The position numbers and the translations under genes were made by a program. The notes under the pieces are model-generated. The model did no database searches and had not been told where the DNA came from. It was given only the letters and a program-made list of their open reading frames with translations. Positions 52,117 through 60,496 of a stretch of DNA of 64,000 nucleotides are shown one piece after another (within the stretch, counting starts at the first letter, position 1; each line of letters starts with the position of its first letter). Origin of the DNA: Paenibacillus solanacearum (lineage in GTDB: Bacteria > Bacillota > Bacilli > Paenibacillales > NBRC-103111); assembly GCF_910593845.1 (NCBI RefSeq), contig NZ_CAJVAS010000004.1, positions 248,001 through 312,000 on the forward strand, given 5' to 3'.

Positions 52117-53253
52117 TTATGATCCGTTCGCCACTTCGTTGATGATGGCGACGACCACCTCGGTCGTTTTCACCAGATCGGCTATGGCGATGCGTTCTTT
52201 CGTTGTATGAATGTCCAGATACCCGATCGCCATATTGACCGTCGGGATGCCCATACCGTTAAACATATTGGCATCGCTGCCTCCGCCGGTATGGAAGGTC
52301 CGCGGCGTGCAGCCGACCTTCGTCAGCGCCTTCATCGCCAGTTGTACGACCGGCGACGATTCGTCATGCATGTAAGCGGGGTAAATGACGTCGCTCTTGA
52401 ATTCCACCTTCGCGCTCATCTCTTGGGCGACTTCTTCGCAAGCTTGACGCATTTTCTCCACCTGCGTGTACATTTTCTCGTTGACGATGCTGCGCGCTTC
52501 GCCTTCCAGCTTCACGCGCTCGACGACGATGTTCGTCGCGCCTTCGACGCCGCCCTCGAACCGGCCGATATTGGCCGTCGTCTCGTTATCGATGCGGCCG
52601 AGCGGCATGCGGGCAATCGCTTTGCTCGCGACGGAAATCGCACTGATGCCGTCTTCGGGATTAACGCCGGCATGCGCGGAACGTCCCCAGAACGTAATGT
52701 ACAGTTTGGCTTGCGTCGGCGCGGCAACGGCGATGTCGCCGATTTTGCCGTTCGAATCGAGCGCAAAGCCCATATCGGCGTCCATCCATTTGGCGTCCAT
52801 GGCGCGGGACCCGCGCAAGCCCATCTCTTCGCCCGCAGTGATGATAAACTGGATTTGGCCGTGCGCGACGTTATTTTCCTTCAGCACGCGAATCGTCTCG
52901 ATCATCGTGGCGAGCCCCGCTTTGTCATCGGCGCCCAGAATGGTCGTGCCGTCGCTGCGAATATATCCGTCCTCGCCGATCTGCGGCTTAATTCCTTTGC
53001 CCGGCGTCACGGTGTCCATGTGGGAAGTGAAAAACAGCTTCTTCAGCGGCTTCGACGACGTTGCCGGCAGCGTGCAGATTAAGTTGCCCGAACCGTGCCC
53101 GGTCACGGCCGCCGAATCGTCTTCCTCTACCTTCAGACCCAGCTCCGTAAACTTCTGCTTCAGTACCCGGCTGATCTCCTGCTCGTGCTTCGTCTCGCTG
53201 TCGATCTGCACAAGCTCCAAAAATTCATTTACCAAACGAGTTTGCTGTATCAT
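52117..53253 (-). CDS. M20 family peptidase, PepT-like
   Basis: The 378-aa zinc aminopeptidase-type protein has metal ligands in FTSHMDTVTPG, LGADDKAGLA, ITAGEEMGLRG, ALDSNG and the C-terminal FHTGGGSDANMFNG. It resembles peptidase T and B. subtilis YqjE, and likely frees amino acids from tripeptides. The ATG at 53253 has GGAGG 7 nt upstream. Confidence 0.9.
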   Translation of the reverse strand: MIQQTRLVNEFLELVQIDSETKHEQEISRVLKQKFTELGLKVEEDDSAAVTGHGSGNLICTLPATSSKPLKKLFFTSHMDTVTPGKGIKPQIGEDGYIRSDGTTILGADDKAGLATMIETIRVLKENNVAHGQIQFIITAGEEMGLRGSRAMDAKWMDADMGFALDSNGKIGDIAVAAPTQAKLYITFWGRSAHAGVNPEDGISAISVASKAIARMPLGRIDNETTANIGRFEGGVEGATNIVVERVKLEGEARSIVNEKMYTQVEKMRQACEEVAQEMSAKVEFKSDVIYPAYMHDESSPVVQLAMKALTKVGCTPRTFHTGGGSDANMFNGMGIPTVNMAIGYLDIHTTKERIAIADLVKTTEVVVAIINEVANGS

Positions 53254-53449
53254 AAGCTTTCCTCCAATATGCCGCATGAGTTAATATAGAAAAGAAAAAG
53301 CTTCTGTATCGATGTTCTGTCCCAACGACAGAGCGCATTCGATGCTGCTCGAAGCTTTTTCGCAAAATGGCCGAAGGACGAATTCCGGTTCCCACCGTAC
53401 TTTCCGATCGCCCAACTATAAGTATTACCATGAAGAGGAGCTGAAACGC

Positions 53450-53545
53450 ATGCAGAACAAACTGATTTTTAAAATTATCATTTACGTGATGATCGCTTCG
53501 ATGGTGTTATCCACGCTGCTATTCACGGTCAATCTGTTTATTTAG
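53450..53545 (+). CDS. prli42: Stressosome-associated membrane miniprotein Prli42
   Basis: The 31-aa product (MQNKLIFKIIIYVMIASMVL, then STLLFTVNLFI) has the Prli42 form: a short basic N-terminus and a single membrane helix with a conserved Ser-Thr pair. In Listeria Prli42 tethers the stressosome to the membrane and senses oxidative stress. GAGGAG lies 9 nt before the ATG. It converges on bkdB. Confidence 0.85.
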   Translation: MQNKLIFKIIIYVMIASMVLSTLLFTVNLFI

Positions 53546-53559
53546 GACAAGCCGTTACG

Positions 53560-54927
53560 TTAGTAAAGCTTCGTGTCCTGATTGTACGCTTCCAGGTTTT
53601 CCTTGACCCGCTGCATGAACCGCCCGCAGATGACGCCGTCAAGAATTCGGTGATCCAGCGACAAGCATAAGTTCGCCATCGATCTTACGGCGATCATATC
53701 CTGAATGACGACCGGCTTTTTGACGATCGATTCGAACGTCAAGATGGCCGCTTGCGGATAGTTGATGATCGGGTAAGACAAGATCGAACCGAACGATCCT
53801 GTATTGTTTACCGTGAATGTGCCGCCCTGCAAATCATCGAGCGTCAGCTTGCCCGCTCTCGCTTTCCGCGAATACTTGTCGATCTCGAGCGCGAGGCCGG
53901 CAATATTTTTTTGGTCGGCGTTTTTGATGACCGGCGTGACGAGCGAATCCTCCGTGCCGACGGCAAGCGAAATGTTAATGTCCCGTTTGACAATGATTTT
54001 ATCGACGGCCCACACCGAGTTGATGATCGGATAATCTTTGATCGCGTTGACGACCGCTTTGAGCAAGAAGGCCAAGTAGGTCAGGTTGATGCCTTCCTGC
54101 TTCATAAATTCGCCCTTCAGCTTGTTGCGAAGCAGCACCAGATTGGTCACGTCGACTTCGATCATCATCCAGCCGTGCGGAATTTCGGTTTTGCTTTGCC
54201 GCATATTTCTTGCGATCGCATTGCGCATCGGCGTAACGTCCATCAAGTACTCGCCGCGACCTTCCAGCGGCTGCCCGATCACTTCGATATTCGGCAGCGG
54301 CGGGTTTTGCGACAAGTGAATGCCTGTCGAGCGGACGGGCACTTTCGGCGGCGCAGACACGAATACGCCCTGCTCTGCAGCGGCCGCGGAAGCGATCCGG
54401 TTGACCTCGTCCACCGGCTGCTGCGAGGCTACGGCCCCTTTGTCCTGACCCGGCCCCGCTGCAATATATTGTTCCACGTCCTTGCGCGTAATGCGTCCGC
54501 CCAAGCCCGTTCCTTTCACCTTCGACAGCGTGACGCCGTGATCGGCGGCAAGCTTCAGCACGGCCGGCGAATATCTTCCTTGCATCGGTCCGCCGGTTGT
54601 CACCGCCGGTCCTTCCGCAGACACCGATTCAACTGCGTCCCCCGCCGGAGCCCCGGACGTCTTGGCCTCCGCTTGCGGCTCCGCAATGATGCAGATCGCT
54701 TCGCCAACGGCAGCCGTCGTTCCTTCCTCCACCAGCAGCCGCATGATCCGTCCCTCTACGGGCGAGGGCATCTCCACCGTTACTTTATCCGTAATCAGCT
54801 CGCACAGCACATCGTACTGCTCGACATAGTCGCCCGGCTGCCTTAACCATTTGGCCACCGTGGCGGACACGAGACTTTCCGCCAAATGGGGAACGGTCAC
54901 TTCCGTTCCGCCCGTTGTTTCGCCCAT
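53560..54927 (-). CDS. bkdB: Branched-chain alpha-keto acid dehydrogenase E2 component
   Basis: The 455-aa acyltransferase has one lipoyl domain (lipoylated K48 in LITDKVTVEMPSP), a Ala/Pro/Gly-rich linker, a peripheral-subunit-binding domain (YSPAVLKLAADHGV, about 118-155) and a catalytic domain with SLDHRILDG. It makes branched acyl-CoAs that prime iso and anteiso fatty acids. It is the last gene of the bkd unit. Confidence 0.95.
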   Translation of the reverse strand: MGETTGGTEVTVPHLAESLVSATVAKWLRQPGDYVEQYDVLCELITDKVTVEMPSPVEGRIMRLLVEEGTTAAVGEAICIIAEPQAEAKTSGAPAGDAVESVSAEGPAVTTGGPMQGRYSPAVLKLAADHGVTLSKVKGTGLGGRITRKDVEQYIAAGPGQDKGAVASQQPVDEVNRIASAAAAEQGVFVSAPPKVPVRSTGIHLSQNPPLPNIEVIGQPLEGRGEYLMDVTPMRNAIARNMRQSKTEIPHGWMMIEVDVTNLVLLRNKLKGEFMKQEGINLTYLAFLLKAVVNAIKDYPIINSVWAVDKIIVKRDINISLAVGTEDSLVTPVIKNADQKNIAGLALEIDKYSRKARAGKLTLDDLQGGTFTVNNTGSFGSILSYPIINYPQAAILTFESIVKKPVVIQDMIAVRSMANLCLSLDHRILDGVICGRFMQRVKENLEAYNQDTKLY

Positions 54928-54941
54928 GATCTCGTCCCCTC

Positions 54942-55925
54942 CTAGAACAGCGCCAGCTTGCGCATGGCGTCCTTGATTTTATCGGTATTGAGCAGGAAAA
55001 ACTTCTCCATCGGCGGGTTCATTCCTACGGCCGGAATGTCCGGCGTGCACAACCGCATGATCGGTGCGTCCAGCTCAAACAGCAGCTCTTCCGCGATCAG
55101 TGCAGACACCTCCGCGCCGACACCGCCCGTTTTGTTGTCCTCGTGAACGATCAGCACCTTGCCCGTTCGGCCTGCCGCTTCCAGCACCGCCGCCGTATCG
55201 AGCGGCTGGAGCGTCCGCAGATCGAGAATATGCGCGCTGATGCCTTCTTCCTTGGCGAGCTCCTCCGCCGCCCGAAGCGCATACTGCACTGTCAGTCCAT
55301 ACGAAATGACGGTGATGTCGCTGCCTTCCCGCTTCACGTCGGCTTTGCCGATCGGAACGATATAATCCTCTTCCGGTACTTCGCCGGTTACGCCGAGGTA
55401 GCATTTCTTATGCTCGAAGTACAGCACCGGGTCCGCGTCGCGAATCGCTGCTTTGAGTAAGCCTTTGGCATCGTACGGGTTCGAAGGGGCGACGATTTTC
55501 AGTCCTGGCGTTCCGAAGAAGACCGATTCCGGACATTGCGAATGGTACAGCGCACCGCCGCCGGTCGCTCCGTAAGGCGCCCGAATGACGATCGGGCAGC
55601 TCCAGTCGTTATTGGAGCGGTAGCGAATTTTCGCCGCTTCGCTAATGATCTGGTTGGTCGCCGGGAAAATAAAATCGGCGTACTGCATCTCGGCCACCGG
55701 CTTCATGCCATACATCGCTGCGCCGATCGCTACGCCGGCAATGGCGGATTCCGCAAGCGGCGTATCCATGACGCGTTCCTCGCCGAATTGGTCGCGCAAG
55801 CCTTTGGTGGCGTTCATGACGCCGCCTTTGCCGACGTCTTCGCCGAGAACGAATACGTTCTCGTCCCGCTGCATCTCCTCGATCATCGCGGTGCGAATCG
55901 CTTCCAAATATGTAATGACAGCCAT
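54942..55925 (-). CDS. bkdAB: Branched-chain alpha-keto acid dehydrogenase E1 beta subunit
   Basis: The 327-aa transketolase-like subunit has VLGEDVGKGGVMNATKGL near its start and the C-terminal DNKTGGVGAEVSALIAEE. The ATG at 55925 (MAVITYLEAIRTAM) follows GGGGAGG by 6 nt; the longer frame overlaps bkdAA. It binds the E1 alpha subunit to form the TPP-dependent decarboxylase. Confidence 0.95.
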   Translation of the reverse strand: MAVITYLEAIRTAMIEEMQRDENVFVLGEDVGKGGVMNATKGLRDQFGEERVMDTPLAESAIAGVAIGAAMYGMKPVAEMQYADFIFPATNQIISEAAKIRYRSNNDWSCPIVIRAPYGATGGGALYHSQCPESVFFGTPGLKIVAPSNPYDAKGLLKAAIRDADPVLYFEHKKCYLGVTGEVPEEDYIVPIGKADVKREGSDITVISYGLTVQYALRAAEELAKEEGISAHILDLRTLQPLDTAAVLEAAGRTGKVLIVHEDNKTGGVGAEVSALIAEELLFELDAPIMRLCTPDIPAVGMNPPMEKFFLLNTDKIKDAMRKLALF

Positions 55926-55926
55926 G

Positions 55927-56937
55927 TTATACCTCCCCTTCTTCCGCATATACATGCCGAAGCGTATCTTCCGGCGCAGGGAATGGCGCGAGCTCGGCAT
56001 ACTTCGTCGCTTCCTTGACCTCTTCCAACAGGGCCGCCGCAAGCTCGGCATCCTGCGCTTCGCTCCAAAGCCCGCAATCGAACAAATATTGGCGGAACGC
56101 GAGCAGCCCGTCCTTCGCCTTGTTCTCTTCGACTTCCTCCTTGGTGCGATACAGCATATCGTTATCGGAGGTGGAATGCGGAGGGATACGGTACATCACC
56201 GCTTCGATCAGCGTAGGGCCTTCGCCCCGAATTGCACGTTCCCGCGCTTCTTTCACCACACGGTATACTTCAAGCGCATCCCGGCCGTCCACTTTGACGC
56301 CGGGAAAACCGTAGCCGATGGCTCGTTCCGCGATGCTGCCGCTGACCTGCTTGTGAAGCGGGACCGAGATGGCGTACTGATTGTTCTCGCACATCAAAAT
56401 GACGGGCAGCTTGTGAACGCCGGCGAAATTGCAGCCTTCGTGGAAATCGCCCTGATTGCTGGAACCGTCGCCGAACGTGACGAACGATACGAACTCCTGC
56501 TTCTTCATCTTGGCTGCGAGCGCAAAGCCGGCCGCATGCGGCACTTGTGTAGTCACGGGACTCGAGCCCGTGACGATGTTCAGCTTCCGGTGGCTGAAAT
56601 GACCGGGCATTTGCCGGCCGCCGCTGTTCGGGTCTTCCGCCTTGGCGAAAACCGACAGCATCAGCTCCCGCATCGTCATGCCGACCGTAAGCACAAATCC
56701 GTAATCTCGATAATAAGGAAGAAAATAGTCCTTTTCTTTATTCAAAGCATAAGCGGCGGCCACTTGAGCCGTTTCCTGCCCGATCCCGGATACATGAAAA
56801 GCGATTTTGCCGGATCGCTGCAGAACAAAGCTTCGCTCATCGAAGGTTCGCGCTTTCAGCATATAGGTATACATCTCGATGACCTGCTCATCTGTCAATC
56901 CGAGCTGTCTGTGCTTCAATCGTTGTCCGACGGACAT
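55927..56937 (-). CDS. bkdAA: Branched-chain alpha-keto acid dehydrogenase E1 alpha subunit
   Basis: The 336-aa subunit has the TPP/Mg motif GDG-x26-NN (FGDGSSNQGDFHEG to ENNQ) and the phosphorylation-loop equivalent RIPPHSTSDND. The ATG at 56937 has AGAGGAGG 9 nt upstream. Upstream lies a promoter with a FapR-like operator. The gene order lpdV-bkdAA-bkdAB-bkdB is that of B. subtilis. Confidence 0.95.
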   Translation of the reverse strand: MSVGQRLKHRQLGLTDEQVIEMYTYMLKARTFDERSFVLQRSGKIAFHVSGIGQETAQVAAAYALNKEKDYFLPYYRDYGFVLTVGMTMRELMLSVFAKAEDPNSGGRQMPGHFSHRKLNIVTGSSPVTTQVPHAAGFALAAKMKKQEFVSFVTFGDGSSNQGDFHEGCNFAGVHKLPVILMCENNQYAISVPLHKQVSGSIAERAIGYGFPGVKVDGRDALEVYRVVKEARERAIRGEGPTLIEAVMYRIPPHSTSDNDMLYRTKEEVEENKAKDGLLAFRQYLFDCGLWSEAQDAELAAALLEEVKEATKYAELAPFPAPEDTLRHVYAEEGEV

Positions 56938-57006
56938 GGGGCAGCGCCTCCTCTGGTTTACATGGAAATAGGCATCGATCCACTGCATTCATTTTATAAC
57001 CAAACT

Positions 57007-57033
57007 TTAATACCTGGTGCTAATACTTAGCAC
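57007..57033 (-). promoter_or_regulatory. FapR-like operator overlapping a second palindrome
   Basis: 57007-57023 reads TTAATACCTGGTGCTAA, two bases from the FapR box TTAGTACCTGGTACTAA. It overlaps a perfect palindrome GTGCTAA-TAC-TTAGCAC at 57017-57033. The sites lie from about +1 to +27 of the transcript expected from the adjacent promoter, where FapR boxes are usually found. Confidence 0.6.
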
Positions 57034-57040
57034 TATGTAT

Positions 57041-57069
57041 ATTATAATCGGTTTCGATTATGAACACAA
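57041..57069 (-). promoter_or_regulatory. Sigma-A promoter of bkdAA
   Basis: On the minus strand TTGTGT (57069-57064) and a perfect TATAAT (57046-57041) are 17 nt apart. It partly overlaps the end of the lpdV gap and lies about 100 nt before bkdAA. Confidence 0.7.
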
Positions 57070-57072
57070 TTT

Positions 57073-58494
57073 TTATATGCTGATCGCTTTGCCGTCCACG
57101 GCCAGCATGGCTTCTCCCAATATTTCCGATAAGGTCGGATGCGGATGAATCGTTTGCCCCACTTCCCACGGCGTCGCGTTCAACAGCTGCGCCAGCGCCG
57201 CTTCCGCAATATAATCGGTCGCATGCGGGCCGATCAGATGAACGCCGAGCAGGTCGTTCGTTTCCTTGTCGGCAATCACCTTGGCGAAGCCGTCGCTGTC
57301 GCCGTAAACGAGCGCTTTGCCCAGTGCCTTGAAGTGCACTTTGGCCGTCTTGACCTGATGCCCCCGCTCCTTCGCCTGCGCCTCCGTCCAGCCGACGCTG
57401 GCGATTTCCGGGCGTGAATAAATGCAGCGCGGCACTTGATGCTGCGCATACCGATGCGGCTCCAGACCGCTCATATGTTCTGCGGCGATGATTCCCTCAT
57501 GAGCGGCGGCATGTGCAAGCTGCAGCCCGCCGATGCAATCGCCGACGGCGTAGATGTGAAGCTCCGCCGTTTGCATCGCATCGTTCACGCGGATATAGCC
57601 GTTCTCGATTTTGATGTCGGTGTTCTCAATACCGATACCTTCGATGTTTGCCTGCCGCCCGACCGATACGAGCACACGCTCAACGGTTAACGGCACTTGC
57701 CGGTCTTTATGTTCCACCGTCAAGATGACGCCGGATTCATGCTTCTCCAATGTTTCGGGCATCGCCTTGGCACCGGTCATTACCTTGACGCCGCGTTTTT
57801 TGAGCAGCCGCTCCAGCTCGCGGGATACATCTTCGTCTTCGCCTGGAACAAGCCGCGGCGCATATTCGATCAGCGTAACCTCCGTGCCGAAATCGCTCAG
57901 CATCGAAGCCCATTCCACGCCGATGACACCGCCGCCGATAATCAGGATCGATTGCGGCAGGCGGTCCATCACAAGCGCATCATCGCTGTTCATGATCCGT
58001 TCGCCGTCACGCTCCAGCCCCGGGATCGTTCGCGGCCGGGAGCCTGTTGCAATAACGAGCCGTTCCGGCACCAGCGTCAAGATCTCGCCGTCCTCCTGCT
58101 CGACCGATACGGTTCCGCTGCGCGGGGAAAAGATGGAAGGTCCGATGACTCTGCCGATGCCCCGGTAAACGGTAATTTTATTTTTTTTCATTACATATTG
58201 AAGACCGCTATGAAGCTGCTCCACAACGGCGCTTTTGCGGCTCATGATTTGACCGAAATCGATACGGACTTGATCCGCCTCGACGCCGAAGCGCCGGCTG
58301 TCTTTCATCAGGGCGTATACTTCCGCCGATCGGAGCAGCGACTTGCTCGGGATGCAGCCTTTGTGCAAGCAGGTGCCTCCCAGCTTGTCCTGTTCGACGA
58401 TCGCCACGCTCTTGCCGAGCTGTGCGGCGCGAATGGCCGCCGTGTAGCCGCCGATTCCTCCACCGAGCACGATCACATCATATGCTTGGGTCAT
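57073..58494 (-). CDS. lpdV: Dihydrolipoyl dehydrogenase (E3) of the bkd complex
   Basis: The 473-aa flavoprotein has the FAD loop GGGIGGYTAAIRAA, the redox disulfide GGTCLHKGCIPSK, the NAD loop GGGVIGVEWA and the C-terminal catalytic HPHPTLSE. It reoxidises the lipoyl arm of BkdB. GGAGGAATCG precedes the ATG. In B. subtilis ptb, bcd and buk stand upstream; here lpdV is the first gene, next to the divergent DUF2627 gene. Confidence 0.94.
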   Translation of the reverse strand: MTQAYDVIVLGGGIGGYTAAIRAAQLGKSVAIVEQDKLGGTCLHKGCIPSKSLLRSAEVYALMKDSRRFGVEADQVRIDFGQIMSRKSAVVEQLHSGLQYVMKKNKITVYRGIGRVIGPSIFSPRSGTVSVEQEDGEILTLVPERLVIATGSRPRTIPGLERDGERIMNSDDALVMDRLPQSILIIGGGVIGVEWASMLSDFGTEVTLIEYAPRLVPGEDEDVSRELERLLKKRGVKVMTGAKAMPETLEKHESGVILTVEHKDRQVPLTVERVLVSVGRQANIEGIGIENTDIKIENGYIRVNDAMQTAELHIYAVGDCIGGLQLAHAAAHEGIIAAEHMSGLEPHRYAQHQVPRCIYSRPEIASVGWTEAQAKERGHQVKTAKVHFKALGKALVYGDSDGFAKVIADKETNDLLGVHLIGPHATDYIAEAALAQLLNATPWEVGQTIHPHPTLSEILGEAMLAVDGKAISI

Positions 58495-58566
58495 AGTATT
58501 CGATTCCTCCTGCCCTCTATGATTCTCTTATTTTAACCTTATTTGCCCGCAGAAATATAGTCCATT

Positions 58567-58594
58567 TTGTGAAATAGAATGATTTCGTTATAAT
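58567..58594 (+). promoter_or_regulatory. Promoter of the DUF2627 gene
   Basis: TTGTGA (58567-58572) and TATAAT (58589-58594) are 16 nt apart, 45 nt before the ATG. Confidence 0.6.
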
Positions 58595-58639
58595 TTTATG
58601 GTAACGTAGGATCGAACTATTGTACATGAAGGAGCACTT

Positions 58640-58906
58640 ATGAAAGCGATCGTTTCCCGTTTTGTCGCCATTCTGCTGCTCGTCGTGCCCGGCATCTCCG
58701 CGACGTACGGCTTCCTCGCCATGAAAGACTCGCTCTTCACCGTATTTGATCCGGCCACGGCCGCCAGCGGCTTCCCCTGGGGCAAATTTATCGCCGGATT
58801 CCTATTGTTTGGCGCCGGTGTTGCTTTCATCGGCGGCTGGACTTTTTTTCGCGACCGCAAGCGCAATTATGTCGCCCCCCGCTTCCGCAAACGCAAAAGG
58901 AGGTAG
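58640..58906 (+). CDS. DUF2627 family membrane protein (YqzF)
   Basis: The 88-aa protein has two membrane segments (residues 8-26 and 50-70), the conserved PGISATYGFLAMKDSLF and a strongly basic tail (RKRNYVAPRFRKRKRR). AAGGAG lies 5 nt before the ATG. It stands beside the bkd genes as yqzF does in B. subtilis, where bkdR would follow; bkdR is absent here. Confidence 0.88.
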   Translation: MKAIVSRFVAILLLVVPGISATYGFLAMKDSLFTVFDPATAASGFPWGKFIAGFLLFGAGVAFIGGWTFFRDRKRNYVAPRFRKRKRR

Positions 58907-58946
58907 GCCGCTGCCGCATGCCTGCCTCCACCCGCTTAACTCCCGC

Positions 58947-59804
58947 TCACATTCGATTCCGGCCGATCCCGTCGATGAAGCTTAACCAGCGGCTCTTCTC
59001 GATCATACGGGTCAGCGAACGTCTCCAAGTCAATCCGTGCAGTCCCAGAAGCAGCAGCAGCAGCGCTAATTGCGCAGCCTCCGGCGCATACTCCACCCAG
59101 CCGCAGCCTGCGGTAAAACCGAGCAGATTGGCCCCGGTGTCCCCAAGCATTAGCCGCCCCTTCATATCGCCATGCGTCAGCAGCACAGCAGCGACCGTGA
59201 CCGGCAATACAGTAGTCCATCCCATCTGAGAGTTCCAAGCATGCGATGCGCCGGAGCCGAAGCTGGCCGCTCCCAACAGCAGCCCGAGCAGTAAATAGTA
59301 AAATTTGAGCGCTCTCCCCGGTCGAACATCCATTAAATTGACCGCGTTGGTCGTCAGCAGCAGCAGCGGCACTTGCAGCAGCAGAAGAGTCGTTAACGGC
59401 TGGTCTTCGGAACCTATCATCAAGCCGGCCGCTCCGACAGCCGCCACTTTGACAACCGCCGTCGTCGGCACGCCCCGCTGGCGCCATGCTTTCCAATGAT
59501 TCGCAATGCCCTTCGTCTTTTGGTCTCCGATCAAATCATCGATCAGCCCGGCCATGCCAACCCCTACCAGAGCCAGCACAAACTCCGCCTCCGATGGAAG
59601 CGTCGCCCATCCCGTCAGCTTTTGCAGCATATAGCTCATGAGCAGCAGAAGAAGCAGAAATAAACCGCAGGCCGTTGGAATCGCTTCACCGCGGTAATTG
59701 ACATCAACCAGCCGATGCTCACGCATGAACCGCAAAAATCCCGGCAGCACCAGCCCGCCTGCCGATAGCAGCAGTATGACCGTCAAACCTGCATTGATCA
59801 GCAT
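58947..59804 (-). CDS. MraY/WecA-like phosphoglycosyl transferase
   Basis: The 285-aa polytopic protein has the family's acidic loops: GLIDDLIGD, the NAVNLMDVRPGRALK equivalent of NxxNxxDG and GDMKGRLMLGDTGAN. Such enzymes load a sugar phosphate from a nucleotide donor onto undecaprenyl phosphate. The ATG at 59804 has GGAGG 8 nt upstream and overlaps the end of the glycosyltransferase gene by 7 nt. The last residue of NxxNxxDG is altered (DV), so the substrate may differ or the protein may not be catalytic. Confidence 0.8.
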   Translation of the reverse strand: MLINAGLTVILLLSAGGLVLPGFLRFMREHRLVDVNYRGEAIPTACGLFLLLLLLMSYMLQKLTGWATLPSEAEFVLALVGVGMAGLIDDLIGDQKTKGIANHWKAWRQRGVPTTAVVKVAAVGAAGLMIGSEDQPLTTLLLLQVPLLLLTTNAVNLMDVRPGRALKFYYLLLGLLLGAASFGSGASHAWNSQMGWTTVLPVTVAAVLLTHGDMKGRLMLGDTGANLLGFTAGCGWVEYAPEAAQLALLLLLLGLHGLTWRRSLTRMIEKSRWLSFIDGIGRNRM

Positions 59805-60496
59805 ACCGGCTTCCTCCAGCAGCGCCACAAGGCCCGTCCGACGGCCAAACATTGCTTGCCCCGGTGCAGCCATCCGCGCCAATCTCTGCCCGTTTCCCGG
59901 TGGGCAAAAGGCACTTCCAGCTCGCTTACCCGGTACCCCATCTTCACCGTATCAATCAGCATCCCGACTTCAACGCCAAAGCCCTGGAACGAGCGACGCC
60001 CGCAGCGTTCCAGCACTTCCCGGCGAACAGCGCGCTGGCCCGACAAGGGAGCCGCTGGCGTCAATCCGCATAAGGCTTGCACGCCATGCTTCGCCAGCTT
60101 CTTCACCAGCCCGATGCCTCCGCGTTTCACTGCAGGAGGAAGCATGGCGATGACCAGATCCGCTTCCCCGCGGAGCAGCGGCTCCAGCAGCCGCGGGAAT
60201 TGGTCGGCTGTCTCCCCCAGGTCCGCATCCAGGAACAGGATGACGCTTCCCGAAGCGGCTTGCCAGCCGGCATGCATCGCCGCTCCCTTGCCTTGGTTGC
60301 GGGGCATTTGCAGTACCCGATCGGCCCGCGGCAGCGCAGCGGCAGCCGTACCGTCCGTACTGCCGTCATCGACGACGATGACTTCACAGCGCATGTCACT
60401 CCGCGCGCGGCATGCGCGTTCGATAGCCAGCAGCGTACCAGGAAGCCTATCTTCTTCATTCCAGGCGGGAATGATGACGGAAATGAGCGGCGCCAT
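59798..60496 (-). CDS. Family 2 glycosyltransferase (polyprenyl-phosphate type)
   Basis: The 232-aa GT-A fold protein has SVIIPAWNEEDRLPGTL, VVDDGSTDGT and FLDADLGETADQF, as in dolichyl/undecaprenyl-phosphate sugar synthases. There is no membrane domain. It starts inside the steA 3' end (41-nt overlap, AAGGAGAG 8 nt before the ATG), so it is translationally coupled. Confidence 0.85.
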   Translation of the reverse strand: MAPLISVIIPAWNEEDRLPGTLLAIERACRARSDMRCEVIVVDDGSTDGTAAAALPRADRVLQMPRNQGKGAAMHAGWQAASGSVILFLDADLGETADQFPRLLEPLLRGEADLVIAMLPPAVKRGGIGLVKKLAKHGVQALCGLTPAAPLSGQRAVRREVLERCGRRSFQGFGVEVGMLIDTVKMGYRVSELEVPFAHRETGRDWRGWLHRGKQCLAVGRALWRCWRKPVC

